Origin: Cyclina sinensis | Lineage: Eukaryota > Mollusca > Bivalvia > Venerida > Veneridae | DNA: 64,000 bases | Reading direction: 5' to 3' | Assembly: GCA_012932295.1 (NCBI GenBank) | Contig: JAAONU010000016.1 | Coordinates: 13,804,111-13,868,110 of the forward strand | Shown here: piece after piece, positions 40,801 to 56,391 of the stretch | How the letters are laid out: the number at the start of each line of letters is the position of its first letter | How positions within the stretch are numbered: the stretch's first letter is position 1 | Notes under the pieces: model-generated | Seen by the model: only the letters and a program-made list of their open reading frames with translations | Databases searched by the model: none | What the model was told of the DNA's origin: nothing | Program-made: the position numbers and the translations under genes

Positions 40801-43800
40801 TGGCTCATTCTTCTATCAAGCAATTTTATTGGCTCATTCTTCTATCAAGCAATTTTATTGGCTCATTCTTCTATCAAGCAGTTTTATTGGCTCATTTTTC
40901 TATCAAGCAATTTTATTGGCTCATTTTTCTATCAAGCAATTTTATTGGCTCATTCTTCTATCAAGCAATTTTATTGGCTCATTTTTCTATCAAGCAATTT
41001 TATTGGCTCATTCTTCTATCAAGCAATTTTATTGGCTCATTCTTCTATCAAGCAATTTTATTGGCTCATTTTTCTATCAAGCAATTTTATTGGCTCATTT
41101 TTCTATCAAGCAGTTTTATTGGCTCATTCTTCTATCAAGCAGTTTTATTGGCTCATTCTCCACACAACTAAAAATAATTGTAGTCATGGCACAGTCATAC
41201 TCAAATTTACAAAGTACATAGTACAATGTACAAGCTAGATCTGTTTTTCATGGGAAAAACATACATGCATTTCTCCCACAACTCAACTTCACCCTAAATA
41301 TTCATATGCAAAACTAGGCTTAGCACTGATGACTTCAGCGAAGTTTGCCTGAAATCTTCATAAGAATACAGGAGAAATAAAAAAAGCTAAAATGAAGTGC
41401 GGTTGAATTCTACCAGGGGGTGTCAGAAGTGCTGCCTATACAAAGCGAAAGAAAAAGCAACACAGGAAAGAAAATACTAGTATCTCTGCTGAAAATCATG
41501 AACCAGGAAATATCGAAGAAATGCACTATGCTTGGCAATGAACATATGTGTGCAGTTTGGTTAAAATCCACCTGGTGGTGTAAGTGTTGTTCAGACAATA
41601 TTTATGACGGACAGACAGCACCAATTCAGAATGTCTTTCCCAACATGGTGATACTAATAGTACATAATATATAATACATATTTACTGCACCTGTAATCCA
41701 ACCATGGCTCTCCCTGCAGATTCTTTTGTTGCAAAATTTACAAATGCACAATACTTTTCTGGTAAACACCGTACACTTTTTACTTGACCAAACCTGGAAA
41801 GAAACACATGCAGCTGTAAACCTGATGTTTTCAGACAAAAATAGTACATAGATCAATCATATTCAATAAAAGTTAAGAACTTTTCTGTTACAGAGTGTAA
41901 AGAAACAACCTCTAAGGTACCATTCCATTCCTAATAGAATTTCTATAAGCCAGGTGTTGGGCACAATTGCTAAACATTCTTAATCGAGCTGGCTCCTCAC
42001 TAACTGACCTACGCAGGAAGACCAGACTATAAAAGTCCACCTCCTGCTCTGCTGGTGAACCGTTACTTATATGGTTACAGAACAACCCTGTAGTTTATTG
42101 ACTCGCTTGTATCTACAGGAGGAATATACCCAGGACAACAAATGTAAGCTTTCAGTTACAAAATTCAACAGCTTTGTATGTTCCAATATATTCAAGGAAA
42201 TACCTATATCCCAATTTCGCAATAGATTTTAAAACATATTTTTTGTTCCAAGTTGAGAGTTCATTGACCCTTATTCCTCACACAAGAGCTTTACAGTTAT
42301 ATAACTTATCATACAATGATTCATACCATTTTGAGACTTGCATTAAAGACATTCAAACTGATCAGGGCTTACATGTACAGTACGTGCCAGGAGGAACTCT
42401 CGTTTTCCTCGAGGTCGTCGCGGACTACCCATTCCTTAAAACGCGACCAAATCCGCCGCATTTCGAGGACGACCGCCGCGGACATGGTCATCAAATATCG
42501 CGGCGGACGTCCGCTAAATGGTTCCGCGAACTTTTTCACAGGTAAGAATTGACGTATCGAGGCTCACAAAGTTCCTGATAACACGCATTTCGGCGAATTT
42601 TGCGCTTTAAAATATCATTTAAATGTATTAAACTCTCATTCTGATTCATTTGTTTACGAATGCTCGTATTTGTTAACGGAAAGAATGACAATTCAAAACC
42701 GAAAGTAATTGTTTCTCGGAACAGCTGATCCTATTTTCAGAAAACAAATTGACTGGTTTTCGATTTACACGTGTTAAAACTGCTCTGCTATATTTAAAGA
42801 AAACATACAACATGTAAACCCTACTGCGACATCTGTATCGTCTATGCGCTTGACAAAATTATTGATCGATTTTGCTATACAATAACGAGCATTTTCAACG
42901 ACGGAAACACAGCAAATAAATGAGAAATTTTGGTTTTAATTTTACCAAATGTCACATAATTGGCAGACGTAAAATGCACAGTTTCATTACAGTCATTTCA
43001 TTAAATGTTTAGCTTATCCAGGTGAGTTATGACTCTAATTATTTTCGCGCTGGTCGTCAAATATCACCGAGATATTTCGCGATGTCGAGACATCGAGGAA
43101 ATCCGTTTTTTTCCTCGACGTCGCGGCGGATATTTTTTTTCCGCGTCCGTGAAATAAAGCGGAAAATGTGAGTTCCTCCTGGCGCGTACTGTAAGTGGTT
43201 AAAATGTGGTTGATTTTTAAGATCGGCTGTATGCCATTTATCAGCATTTTATGTATACATACAGAGACAGGCAGTTTCAATACCTACTCTTCCTGTCAAA
43301 TAAGACTCTTAACTTCCCATTTCTTTCTTCCTTTTAATAAATTATTAATGTTTAAGGCAGAAAAGACAGAAATTCTCGACCAGAAATATAACTTACTTTG
43401 AAAACATTTGATGAAGTCTTTTATCTGTTACCTCGGGTAAAACATTTCCTACCCATAAAGCAGTAAGGCCTTCTGGGTTTTTAGGGCTGAAACAAGCAGA
43501 AGAGCATAAACTTTAACAACCTATTCAAAACAGCTCTACATAATCTCAGTAATCAGTAAAACATGAGACTCTGATATAACTCCTGTCACCTATGTTGTTT
43601 TATTATACCTCAATTTCATTTACAATGTTAATCTTCCATAGGCCACCGTGACATACAAGTACTGTCAGAAAAAATTACTGTCGGAAAAATACTGTCACCC
43701 GCAACCATAGGTACGAAATGTTCGAAAATTATACTGTACCATTTGCGCATGCGCAATATCTATTTTTACATTTCCGTAGTAAACAGACGACAATAATGGC

Positions 43801-46800
43801 AAGCAACAAACGTTTTAAAGTTTAAAGTTGAATAAAGTTGTTCATGGTTTGAATAGTTTTTCGGTATAATAAAATAAATGTTACTTGTCTGCAAAGCCTC
43901 GGTTGACAGTATTTCCTCAAGTTGACAATTTTACTGTCACCCAGTCAGACATGTAATATTTATATACTATCACCCTGACAGTGTAAAGAAGTGCAGCTAT
44001 AAGGTACTTAGCTTACAAAAATCCTCAGCAAATTAGCTCTAACCATCAAACAATCATTGCTCTGACCTAACTCTACCACATATCTCAACAAATCCTAGAC
44101 TACTGAGACAACAAATCCCCACCAATCATTCTGATTAACAAATACCAATGACTTGTAAGGCAAATGTTGAGCAAAATATTCATTTTAGCAATTTTGTTCT
44201 TTCCAATGTCCTGGCTAGCAGTGTTTACGCCCATTGCAGTAAAACATTCAAGTATATTTCACACCAAAAAGTCACTTTCTAAATAGACCAACCTCAATTA
44301 GAGCTCTATTTGACAAGAAATATATAATTTATATAATTTCAGAGACTTACTCCATTTTAGAATCTGCTGATGAGCCTCGTGTGTTAATTTGTGAGGCAGC
44401 TGTAAACTCCTCATCATCAGAAACGTACACCTCCTGATTACTGGTGAGTGAGTTTTCAGCTGAAATATTTCAATAATTGATAATTTATTCAGCATAATCA
44501 AATTTTACAACTACTTAACTTATTTACTGGAGCAATGTAAACCAAACATAGTGATAAACTGAGCTATTGTATATTTCTTACAGGAAAAAGTCTTCATTTA
44601 TCAGTTTATTTATCTTGTATCTATTTTTTTTCAATGTTTCACTTAAGTAAGCATGCAGACAAGTTGATCACATTTATTATTGTTTCTTGGCATAATCTGT
44701 AACAAAACTAGTGTTTATTGTCCAACCTATTTGGGACTGAAATAGAGCGCCGTTCCCAATGCCAAAAAGCATATATTGTTTCCCCAATAGTGAGAAATGA
44801 ATTCATAAAATGAAAACTTCAGAAATCAATGGCCAAGACTCACTCCTGACTCATTAAATGAAGAAATAATCATCTTTGTCCAGTTTTCTTGTCATTTACC
44901 CAAGTCTCCTTAATTTTAAATCAAAATGTTAAATCCAAACTGTACCTAACACAACGCTTATTTCCTAATCAGAAGGTCATAACTTCTTTCCCAGAATGGT
45001 GGAAAGAAAACACTTAAAACTATACAATAAACTGCCAATTCTCTCATATAGATAAGGGGCTGTATTCATAAACCATCTTAAGATTCTCTAAGCTCAGTTT
45101 GACTTAAGTAGAAATTTTGTAACTCAGTTTTCAGCTTAATTGCTGACAGCACAAAAGTTAACTTTTTCAACAATATTCATCACATTGTCAAGAATAAGGT
45201 TTGAAAAAAAAAATGTTTTCATTCTTCCTTTTTCAATGCTTTATTAATCTAACTTCATGTTTGGCACAAGACTTAAACCAAAGATCCTGAATCAGTGTCA
45301 GGCTAGTCTTTTACAAGTCAGCAACCCTCACATTTGTGTACAATAGTGGACAAAATTATCAAGCTATGAAATTTGAAAAAAATAACAGGATAATATTCTC
45401 TGGATAAGTTTTAAACCCATTTGCTGTACATTGGGACAAATATTTTTACAACTTCTATTGCACTCACTGACTGCTTCCTGGATTCAAACCTGTATTTGTG
45501 CCAACATGCAGAATTTTTTTGATTCAACAACAAAATGTACAGACTTTAATTATAGACAATCATCTGTATATGTATATATTAACAGAACTCACTACACAGA
45601 ACTTTTACAGATGTAGATGCTCTTCTATTTCTTGACAATATTCACCAATCACACATTAGTGAAGTTGACAAACTACACAGATTATGAAATGGGTACTTTG
45701 TATACTGTGGTATCATTTAATTTCGCTGGCACGAAAGTTCGCGCAAACGCCGAAAATGACTATTTCGCGTGGACGTAATTTCGCGCAAATTCATTTTTTT
45801 GTAGAATAAAAGTTGTCAAATATACTGTCTATGTTCTAATGATCTTGGTGTTGGTCACCTTTTCTACAGTTTCTTCTGTTTATTTGACTGAGCGAGCTAG
45901 CCATGTGTCAAAAATAACACCCTTTGTTCGTCAATTATCATATCGTTGTTTATTCCGTTCTGTAAGTTGCTCGTGTCATCTGCTCAACAATTAATGGATA
46001 TAATTGACCGCTGTTTGTCTCAATTACACATTCCAGTTATACAAAGTGTCACTTAAATTAAGTTATCTGACAAAATAAATAAAAGTTTTAATTTATAGAC
46101 GTGTTTTTCTCCTCGTAAAAAATGAACACTGGAACTGTATGAGATAACAACGACATTTACTAAAATGCCCGACCGGCATATAAAAACATACTTCTTCGGT
46201 GATTTATTTGTAGCCGGCTTCATGTTCCAACGAAATACTATTTACTTAAATGCTGCGTTATCTATTAAAACTTGTTTTGACTCAACCAACTGCATTGAGA
46301 CATCGACAGGGGCGAAGTAATGTACTATGTGTTTAATATTCGGATAGTAAGCATATTCGGATACGTACTTGGAATAGCCTTTTAAGGCTTTAATGGCAAA
46401 GTTTAGCGTAGGGTTTAAATTCGGGCATTCGCCCGAGCGCGAAATACGCGAAAATTAACCCTAAACGAAATAAAATGATACCACAGTATAATGTGGACTT
46501 ACCAACACCGGCTAATAATGAATCTAAGGCAGCTTGGACAGTTCCGTATTTTTTTATAGCAGCTTCTGCTTGTTGCCGCGTAAAACCCATCTCCTGTCAC
46601 ATACAAACAATAAATAAAATATTACTTCTGTGATGCTCAAAATTGTACAACAGAGCCAAAATAAGTAGATCAGTCTAAAACCTTTTACCCCACCCTGATT
46701 TACAGCAGAAGTGTGTTTGTTTTAGAATGGATGTAATGGAAAATGTTTTAGTTTTCAGTTTAACTCTGCTACTTCTTTGTAAAATACACAAAAACTCAAA

Positions 46801-49800
46801 GTAAATGTCAGCTCTGTATCCATATCACAAAAACTCTGCCACTTGTAATAATTATTGCAAACTACCCTAAACCAGGAACGAACTGTAGTGTAATAGAACC
46901 ACTTATCAAATCTCCAGAACTGAATAAGACAGTACCATTATTTGGTGAGTTCGCACTCGTAAAAGTTCTTGCACGGCATCTTCACAGTTTTTATCTAATT
47001 TTAGCACTTGGGTAAAGGCTTGCTCTGCTTCTGGAAACATCTGAAACAAACATTTCTCACCATTTGGTACAAAATATGTAAGGCAATCTTCAATGAACAA
47101 ATGATGAACCCAACATATTCATAAGATATCAGTAAAATTGAATGCTAAACCTTTCAGGCATTTCAATGATTTTTGTTACTTTGTGAGCCGTTTTTACTGC
47201 CACTTTATATGTCTTTCAAAATTTCCACAGGCTATACTCCCATTGAAAAGAACAAGACAGACTAAAAATCTAGCAGTCAGAAAACTGAAGGAAAATCCTT
47301 ACCTTTCAAGTAATCTTTAAGTAAACACTGCCATCACTATTGTACATGTATGACAGTTGCTGCTGCAAGTACTGCTTATAACAACAGCTTCAAAAACAGG
47401 TAACGGTAACTTGTGTAAGTAAGTTTTTGAAAGCAAACCTATAGTATTTTAGCATTTTTTTTACAAGTTTTCATCTTTACAATAACAGTTGTCAGAGAGA
47501 CATAAATGTATCATCAAACTTACTTTTAATCCAGCCAGAGCACGGCCTTGTCGAAAATAGCCTTTGGGCCAATCTTTTGCTATTGATATTGCTTTTTCTG
47601 CATCTTTTAATGCTCTGGAATAGATATTGTAAGACAAACCATTAATAGGCTTTATTGCCAGCAGAACTTTTAAGAAGTCAATGTTGAAGTAGTTTCAGAC
47701 TTATCAAATTTACGCAACATTTTGCCAAAGTCCAACATCATTCTTCTATTCTTGTTTAACTAGATGCAATTTCAAATTAACAATAAACTTCCACATTTTC
47801 TGAACAAGATGAAAAGGCAAATAAACTTGCTGTGAGAGAGTAAGAATTAATATATTTTCTGATATCCTTATTTTCCCCTATGGCTTCTTTACTTCTTGAC
47901 GCCAGTTCTAACCTCTTTTGGTCATATCCAGGTGGTCGGTCCACCTAACAAGTGTTCCTGGATACCCAACCAGTTGACTAACCAATCTCTCTACAAGCAA
48001 CTGATTGCTTCCTCACTTGAACCAGACGTGACGGACAAATGACCTTAGGAAGCAGTAAGATCAATTATCACATAGAAATTTTGCCGTCTCTGATGGGGTT
48101 TGAAGTGAGAACCCTGGATTGACAATCTGATGCTCTATGATTTCTTTTAACATTCATAAGCTGCTAATTCACTTACTTTTCATACTGTTGTATTCTATCA
48201 TAGCAGTATGATCTGTTACCAAAAAATCTGGAAAAAAAATCCATAACCATGTTCAATCAAAATATAAAACCAATCTTAGGAAACTAATAACGATTTCATT
48301 CTCATTCTTATGATTTTCCATCTGTCACACTGAAACATCTCTCTCTACAGATTCATAAGTATTTTTGTTAAAAATGACCAAGATTCATCACAGACAAAAG
48401 ATACAGAAATGAAAGTATACCTCTCAGTATAGTACATGACCAGTCAAAGATTTTTTTAACATATCTAAATCTAATAGAATTCTTTTTCTCAGCGTATGTA
48501 TTTAGGGCTATTCCAGTAAAACATATATCCCACCCTTTCAAAATAGACCAAACCACTTTAGAAAGTTTATATGATAAGAAATAACCCACATACAAAAGGG
48601 CCATGATGGTCCTTAATCGCTGACCTGTTTCACATTGCTCAAGTTTCATAACCATTCCTAACTGTATTTTTTTACTTTGCCTTCTTGGTGTAGTGATACA
48701 TGTTTTACTGGAATGTCCTTTCAGTAAAAAGATTGGCACTTTTTATTTTTCTAAGGAAACACATCAGTGTTAACTATTAATACTTACTATTTACTAAGGG
48801 TTTCTCAAATTTTCTAAGGAAAACAGCAAACATCTTGAGCAACCAAATCTGAGCCAACCTTTATTATATTTTTGACTATAATAACATTTCTAAGTAACAA
48901 GTTAACAACATGTAAATACTGGGAGTCATAAATCTAAACATTAAGTCAAATGAATAAGATGTAAGCTTACCTAAAATCTTTAGGGTCTAGTTTTATAGCT
49001 TCGCTAAACAATTCTATTGCAGCATTATAATGACCTAGATGTGCCATCTCGTTGCCTTTTACTGAAAAGAAAACACGCACACATTTTTAAAACAGCAACA
49101 TAAACCCAACTGTGGCGCAAGTAATTAATCTCGTTTGCAACATTTCAATCCTGACAATGGCTTATGACTACACTGCTTTTCCATCAAAGCAAAAATTTTC
49201 ATGGTGCACTTAAAAGAGTATAATATGCATTTGATCAAAATGAAAGAAAGTATTAAACAGTGGAACATATTTCTTAAAGAAAATCAGAAATGAACATACT
49301 TGCAAGTTGTCGACTCCGTAAAGTTTTCGGGTCCAACTCTTCCGACTCCTCGTCACTTTTCTCTCCCTTATCTTTCCGCTGCCGTGCAGGCTGAGACTCT
49401 GACACTAGTGGAGATTTCTTTTTCTTGTTCACAACTTTGGTGAAAAATGCAGAATTAGGATCAAAGCCCTGTAAAACAAGTTTTTAATACTTTAACGCGA
49501 GTCACATTTAGATAGAGTACGTGGAAAACTGACGCTCTACAATTGTGTCATGTACAATTTGTGTCCATAGGAGGACTTAACTTTGGTTTACTACAGTGTC
49601 TTTTGCTAAAACTAGATGACATGTATAAAATCAAATGTTTACTTGAATCAAGCTGAAAGAATCTTTAAAGATGACAGTAATTACTGTGTGAAAGGTCCTT
49701 CTTAACAGCTGTGCTACACAGCAGAATTATTGTAACACTGTAATGGAATATGTTACATGATTCTTTTAAGAAATTATGAATTTCTATTTGCTATGACAGA

Positions 49801-52800
49801 AAAATTTCCATGATTCTAAAAAAGTCAACTCACAGCTTCGTCCGAGGAAGTTGAAGCGTCTCCCCTGCAAACATTTATAAAAGGATTATATTTACAAGAT
49901 AGCAAATTAGGTAATTGTATTTTACAGCAAAAACAGATTTTATTTTACAGTTATCTAACTACAACTTCAAGGCAATATTATAAAAAAAAAGTATTTATTA
50001 AAATACTTCTGAAAACTAAAAAAAATGGATGAAACATTATATCCTGTTTTGCATAATTTTTATAACATAACTATTACAACCAAAACATAAAACTATCTAG
50101 AAATGGAAACTAATACAAAACTAATTTTTCTACACTGCAATTCTTAACATTGCAAATTTCTGTAAAAAGCAACTGAATTTTCGAGTGTGAGGGTTGATCT
50201 CTGTCTGAGAAAACCTTGCCAAATCTATTCTGAGGTTACTAAAATATCAGTCACATGTATTCTAACTTCATATCAGGTGTAGGGTTAAAATGCCAGTAAC
50301 AGGTATTACTTACTTCAAGTCAGGTTTTTTACTTTTCTCTGGGACCATTTCAGCTACTTCCTTGGTTTTCTGTTTTGAAGATTTCTTTTCCTCCTAATGA
50401 GGTAAAAAAATTATGATATATATGACCGGAGTCTGGTCCACGTCTTGTTTCTGAAGACCCCAAAAAGAAAGGCTAAGCCATGTATAAGAAGCCTTTTCAC
50501 CTTCCTTTTAAGGAGTAACTCAGACTCCTTCAAAACTGCATATATGACTAATGACTAGCTTATGTTAGCTTCATCAACTAAACAAACACCTGTCACACGG
50601 TCCATAAGTGACATATGCCCTCCACTGGTATTGTCTGTAGAAAGTGTTTGGTGTGAAACTGTGCGTCATGTATCTTAGTGAAATGACAATCCTTTGAAGA
50701 CTGGGTATACCTTTTTTGTGGAAAGCAAAGCAACTCCACACGTAAGTAAATATCACTGACTTAAGTTCTGAACCACAGACATACAAATGGATGATATTCT
50801 GTATGGGTAGACAGTATTCTGAATTACTCTACAGGATGGAAAACTGAACGGACAGTCTGATGGACTACTACATACTGCCTACATCTCATTAATATTTATA
50901 ACCAAGCAATGTTGATTCCCTACCTAACTGTAGGCCAAAATAAGGTACCCAGTCAGAAAGTATAAATTTTTCAATTTGTATGAATATCTATCAACTTTAT
51001 TTCTTGATCTAGTCACCATGATGTGAAATAGCTGACACAATGGTAAGTTCCTAGTAATAATAAAATGGTGAATGAAAAAACAGCCAAGTTGTTTAAAGAT
51101 CCTATAATGTACTACTGAGCAGAAAAAAAACCACACAGGTTGGCAGTATACTATATTTTTTGACAAAACATGCGTAACCTTGACTCGCGTGACCTAGGCT
51201 TAGTTCAACGATACATCGCTTGACATTAGTGGCAATAAGCAACAACATCTGACTGAGTGGATTGACAGACAGTGCTTTATTTACATACCTCCATGGCTCA
51301 AGAAACATGGTGTTTAATGTTAATACAAGACAATGTTTCAGAACTACAGAATGTATCGTATCAATGAAACTTTCATGAATAAGGTTACAATTGTTGTAAG
51401 AGCTACTCAAAACAATCACAGGCTTTTAAAACCAAAGCCTAAATCTCCAACATCATTATAATTTATGTTCCCCTGTCAAGTTTAAAATTTCTTAAGTAAC
51501 CTTTAACAATTATTAGAATTTTCATTTTAAATGCATGCTTACTAGATAACAACATTATTAGACTAGAGTTATGTTACCGTTGACTCCTTGGGGTCTATAT
51601 CTTGTTTCTCTTGTTTCTTTTTCTCCCTTCTTCTCTGAAAAACAAGTTTACATACATTTTAAATGGCTATAAACAATATCTCATTACAGCAGCATAAACT
51701 AAGGAATTTTCATTCAGATGTATTAATTTTTCTGACCGTATCAATTCATAATGGTACACAAATAGGTCTCAAAATTTATATTCCATATAAATATGCATAA
51801 AAGTCAAATTATCTGTCTAAATTCTTACATTCTTAAGACTGAAATAAACCTGTCTTCAATCTAAAACAAAAATTCTTCCTTGGAAGTACTGCAAAATATG
51901 ATATAATCTGTTTTCCTTAACCTTATAAAATTCTAAATCAGATCTGATGGTCTTTCTGATGGTCAGACCTATGTCACTTACAGGGATACTGAAAATTTAC
52001 TTAGAAAACTAGTGTAGACCATAGTAAGGCTCCCTGAATGTATATCCAGGGTTGCTTGCAAAATTGTTCTATGTGCTATGAGATAAAGAAGCAGCTAGCA
52101 TTTTTGACATTCACCCCTTGACAAGCTGTTCATGGTCTGCACTAGTTGCCATGGCAATAACAAATTTTGAAGGCAGGGTCAATGTTACAATAATTTTAAG
52201 ACAGGGTCAATGTTACAATAATTTTGAAGGCAGGGTCAATGTTACAATATGAGGTCAATGTTACAATGTAGAGTCAACTTTAAAATGTAAAGTATCTATA
52301 CCTTTTTCTTAGCTCTTCTTTTCTCTGCTCGTCTTTTTTCTTTTTCTTCCTCTGTTATCAGTTCTTCAGCATTTCGACTTATTTCCTGATAAAGTAGAGA
52401 TGTAACTTTTATCCTTACCACATACAGAATCTAAAACATCATTACATAGGGGGATTAATTTAAGAACCACTTAAAACAAGAGCCGGTCGAACTGGGTGAT
52501 GCTCCCAAGTAGGTTTTGGAGACAGAATATTGTGTCCATAAAGTCTTTGCCAAATTCAGCATAAAGATATTATGTTATTGGTAGTTGCTGAAAAAGGTTA
52601 AAACTGTTTAAATATGCAATGAAGAATGTAAGACAGTTACCATTTTATTCTTTATTTTTCTATCAACTCAGACAGTGGCAGTCCTATCCAGACAGTGTCA
52701 TGGCCACTGAAGTAGGCTGGTGACAGGTAAACCAGAGGTTATTGATACCCCTTGTAGTTTCAGAGTTATGTCCCGGACAAAGTTAAAAATGAACAAAGGA

Positions 52801-55800
52801 AAATAACTCAAAAATTAGGCAATGCAGTGTTATGGTTCTTATGCACTGCATTTCTACTCAATAAGATCTATCTACCTACAAAGTTTCTTGTTGATACTTC
52901 TTGTAGTTTCAGAGTTATGTCCCAGACAAGAAAAAGCGGACAGACGGACAAAGTGGCAACTATTATGCTCTCCCTTTGGATAGCATAAAAATCACTCCCA
53001 GGTTTCCTTCCAGACAAAAATGATAGTATAAAAATGTCAGAATAAAAACAAATTAAACAGTTCTAGGCTAGGGGGTGGGTGTGGGTTACTCAAATCTCCT
53101 CAACAAACACTCCTGTTAAGTTTCAATGAAATCCCTCAAGAGGTTTTGGAGATGTAGTGAGGAAGAGATTTTACCAGACAGATGGACGGACGGGCAGACA
53201 ATGCGATTACTTACAAAAACAAATAATAATGAAAAAAATTCTTGTGTGTGTGTGGGTGGGGTTTCCATGCAGGGGGGATGGCCGAGGGGGTACTTACCCA
53301 TTCCATGTAAGTTAGTAGTTTATTTCTAGGCTTAAGAAGTTTTTTCCTATATATATAGTATAAGCAAAATCAAGAGACCCCTGGGGTTGGGCTAATTTTG
53401 ACCCCAGGGACATTGGTACCAAAAATCTTCATAGGGGACTTGCTGGTGATCAAATGTTCCAAGTTTACAGAGAATATCTTGGACACTTTTCGAGAAATGC
53501 AGTAACATGAAAGGTTAATGAAGAAATTCTAAGTCGAAAAAGGGGCATAACTTTGCAAAAATATATTTGAGTGTTATCTGCCTTTTATAAATGGGGTCAC
53601 ATTTTGATAGTGAACAGGTATTCTAAATTTGAAGTAAACAGCCTTGACTGTTTCTGAGAAAATGGACCTTAACAAAAAGCTTAACCAACTCTGATGCCGA
53701 TGAGAGGGTCATGACAAGCGCCCCACTTTTTTTCATCGAAAAGTGGAGCTAAAAACATAGAATGAATAAGATAAACAAGATGGACATAATTTCCTCAAAA
53801 ACTATTTTTTTAACCAGTGACTTTATTTCATATTCCTGCTATTCACTGGCAGAATGCTGTATACTCTACATCCTTACCTCAGCTGATAATTTCTTGGCCA
53901 TTATGTCAGTTTCTTCTCGTGATTTTTTCCAATCTTGTTTGAGTTTGATTTTGTCAGGGAAGAGGTTAGAATATTTTACTTCCTCCTCAATATCCTCTTC
54001 ATCATCATCATCTGACGAGTCGTACCCAGAACCATTATATGAATCTAGTAAAAAAAAATATATAAAGATCTAACTGTAAAGACATCTTAAAACTTCCATT
54101 CAGCAGAATTTTCAACAAAGTTTATTTTGTTAACCAGGTTATTTCTCCATTGAACACACTAATCCTTATTAAACTTATCAAGTGCTTTGCAACCCTCATC
54201 AGATGTATTTTGCATACATGCACAAAGAACTGGCTCCTAAATTAATGATATTCAGATAACCAACCAACAATTCAATTTCAGTAATATTTTTCTACTGAGC
54301 ATCATACATATACATGTTCATATCAAAAAAATACTTCTAGATATAGTAGAGGTACAATACAACACTTCTAGTCACTTGTCTATCAGCTAACTTTTATGGC
54401 AACATAAAGTACAAATATTGATAAGGTAATAAAATCTTGTAACAGAAATGACATGTTCACAATAATGCCAGCAGGTAAGGTGTGGCATGTCCATTTTCAC
54501 ACAAAGTGTAGGAGTTGGTATTGAACCTTTTTCTTAATTATCTTGGAACTATAACTCAAAAACAACAAATATATAACATATTTAGTGTTACATCATGGTG
54601 CAAGATGTGCCAAAATACAACGAATGCAGAATTCCTGTGAAATTCTTGTCTGTGTGTAATGGGAGGTGGCAGAGGGTTGGGACAGCAATCAATGCCTGAC
54701 TTACAGTTTCCTGTTACATGCTAATGTCTGTACGCAAGAGTTTATGCTTAGAATTACTTACTGACTTGTCTTGTGAAGAAAACCTCTTTGAAGAGAGAGA
54801 GCATCTGATCCTGAAAGAATGACAACATGACACATTACTCACATATAGCTAAAATCCACAATGCATATAAATATTTTCGTTTTGTAGAGTCATGTTTCAA
54901 CTTCTTTCACATTTTTTTACAAAACATGATGAAGTGTTCAAAGAACATTTAAGGTTTTCATAGTTTATTGTAAATTCCTTCTACTGCAGTTCAAGGACTC
55001 AATTCTAAACTATTGTAACTACATGTAAAATACTACTGAGATGCTATAATTTAGCAATAACCCCTTCAATTCTCGAAATCACCTCAAGACTGTACTATAA
55101 TGACTTTATTTCAGGCATGTGCTTTCTGTTTGGCTGCAATACCTCTACATCACAACCATTTAGAAACAGTATGTCCTACTTTGTTACTTGATGCAGACCC
55201 CAAAGGCCTGCTTGGTAAATCCTTGAAATTCAGACTTGTAGGTTTAAATCCCAGTGACAATGTGGGACCTTGGTGACTGGTATCTGCTGCCACATTGCAA
55301 AGCAGTTTATTAAATTACACATTAAATTGTAAAATTTTAATTAAATTACCTATTACATTCCATAGATTTTGTAAAGTAATTCCTTCAATTACCATTACAC
55401 TTCAAATGTAATAAATTACATTACACATTACATTTTGTCATCAATTTTATTTTTACAACATCACAACTTTGCATATGATATGTAAGGAAACTTTTAATGT
55501 TTGGATCATGTCTTTATCAAATTTGTACAAATCTTTATACTCCATATTTTACACCATGACATGATAGAAAAAAATGACCATTCAGTATTACACCCTGTTT
55601 AAGTAAAGAGATTAGTAAATGAAAGCAATTGTTAATTACATGGCATAAAATCAACGTTATTAATTAAAAAAGCATTACATGTAATTCAAAATGTGTTCAA
55701 TTACACATTACTTTCAATTACTTGAAAAAACAAAATTAATTGTAATTAACTACCATTACATTTCTAATCACCCCTGGTCTGGCCACATGTACCATAGTGT

Positions 55801-56339
55801 ACATGTATATCACTAAAAAAGTATCCATGTCCAGTACTCAACTTTGCTACTGCTTCTATCAAAATAAGCAGAAAAATTCCTGAGAAACCTTCTTTTCATC
55901 CCCAACTTTAGAAACCAGAGGGAATACTTGGTTTTGCAGTAATAAGTATTACTAAATTTACTTCTTCATTTCTACTTACAAGAGACATGTCATCTGTGTT
56001 CTCTCCTGTGGTCAGTCTTTTGTAACTCTTACTGACCAGTTTAAATTTCTGAAAACAAAATCAAATCAACAACATTTATATAGAAATTCTGACCTAGCCA
56101 GCAGGCTTGTAAGATACAACGGAAATTGTTTAACGTTTGGTTTGACATCAGATAACAGGAGCATTCAGTCAATTACAGCATTGAATGTATAAACCACAGA
56201 GTGACTCATTGAAATTTCAATAAAGTGAATGTTTACAATAGCCACTGCAAAGTTTACGTTCAGCGATCATCCTCTTACTGTCCTTCTGCAGAAACAATAC
56301 ATTCTGGGCAAGATTTAAAAATGATTGCACAAAATACTT

Positions 56340-56391
<52 letters not shown>

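Noticed and set aside
40431..41238. Three overlapping plus-strand ORFs of about 245 codons
   Set aside because: They arise because a 29 bp repeat unit has no stop in any forward frame. Composition is purely repetitive, and the region is an intron of the minus-strand gene.
48368..48739. 123-codon minus-strand ORF
   Set aside because: It lies within an intron between two TPR exons, has no recognisable domain and skewed composition.
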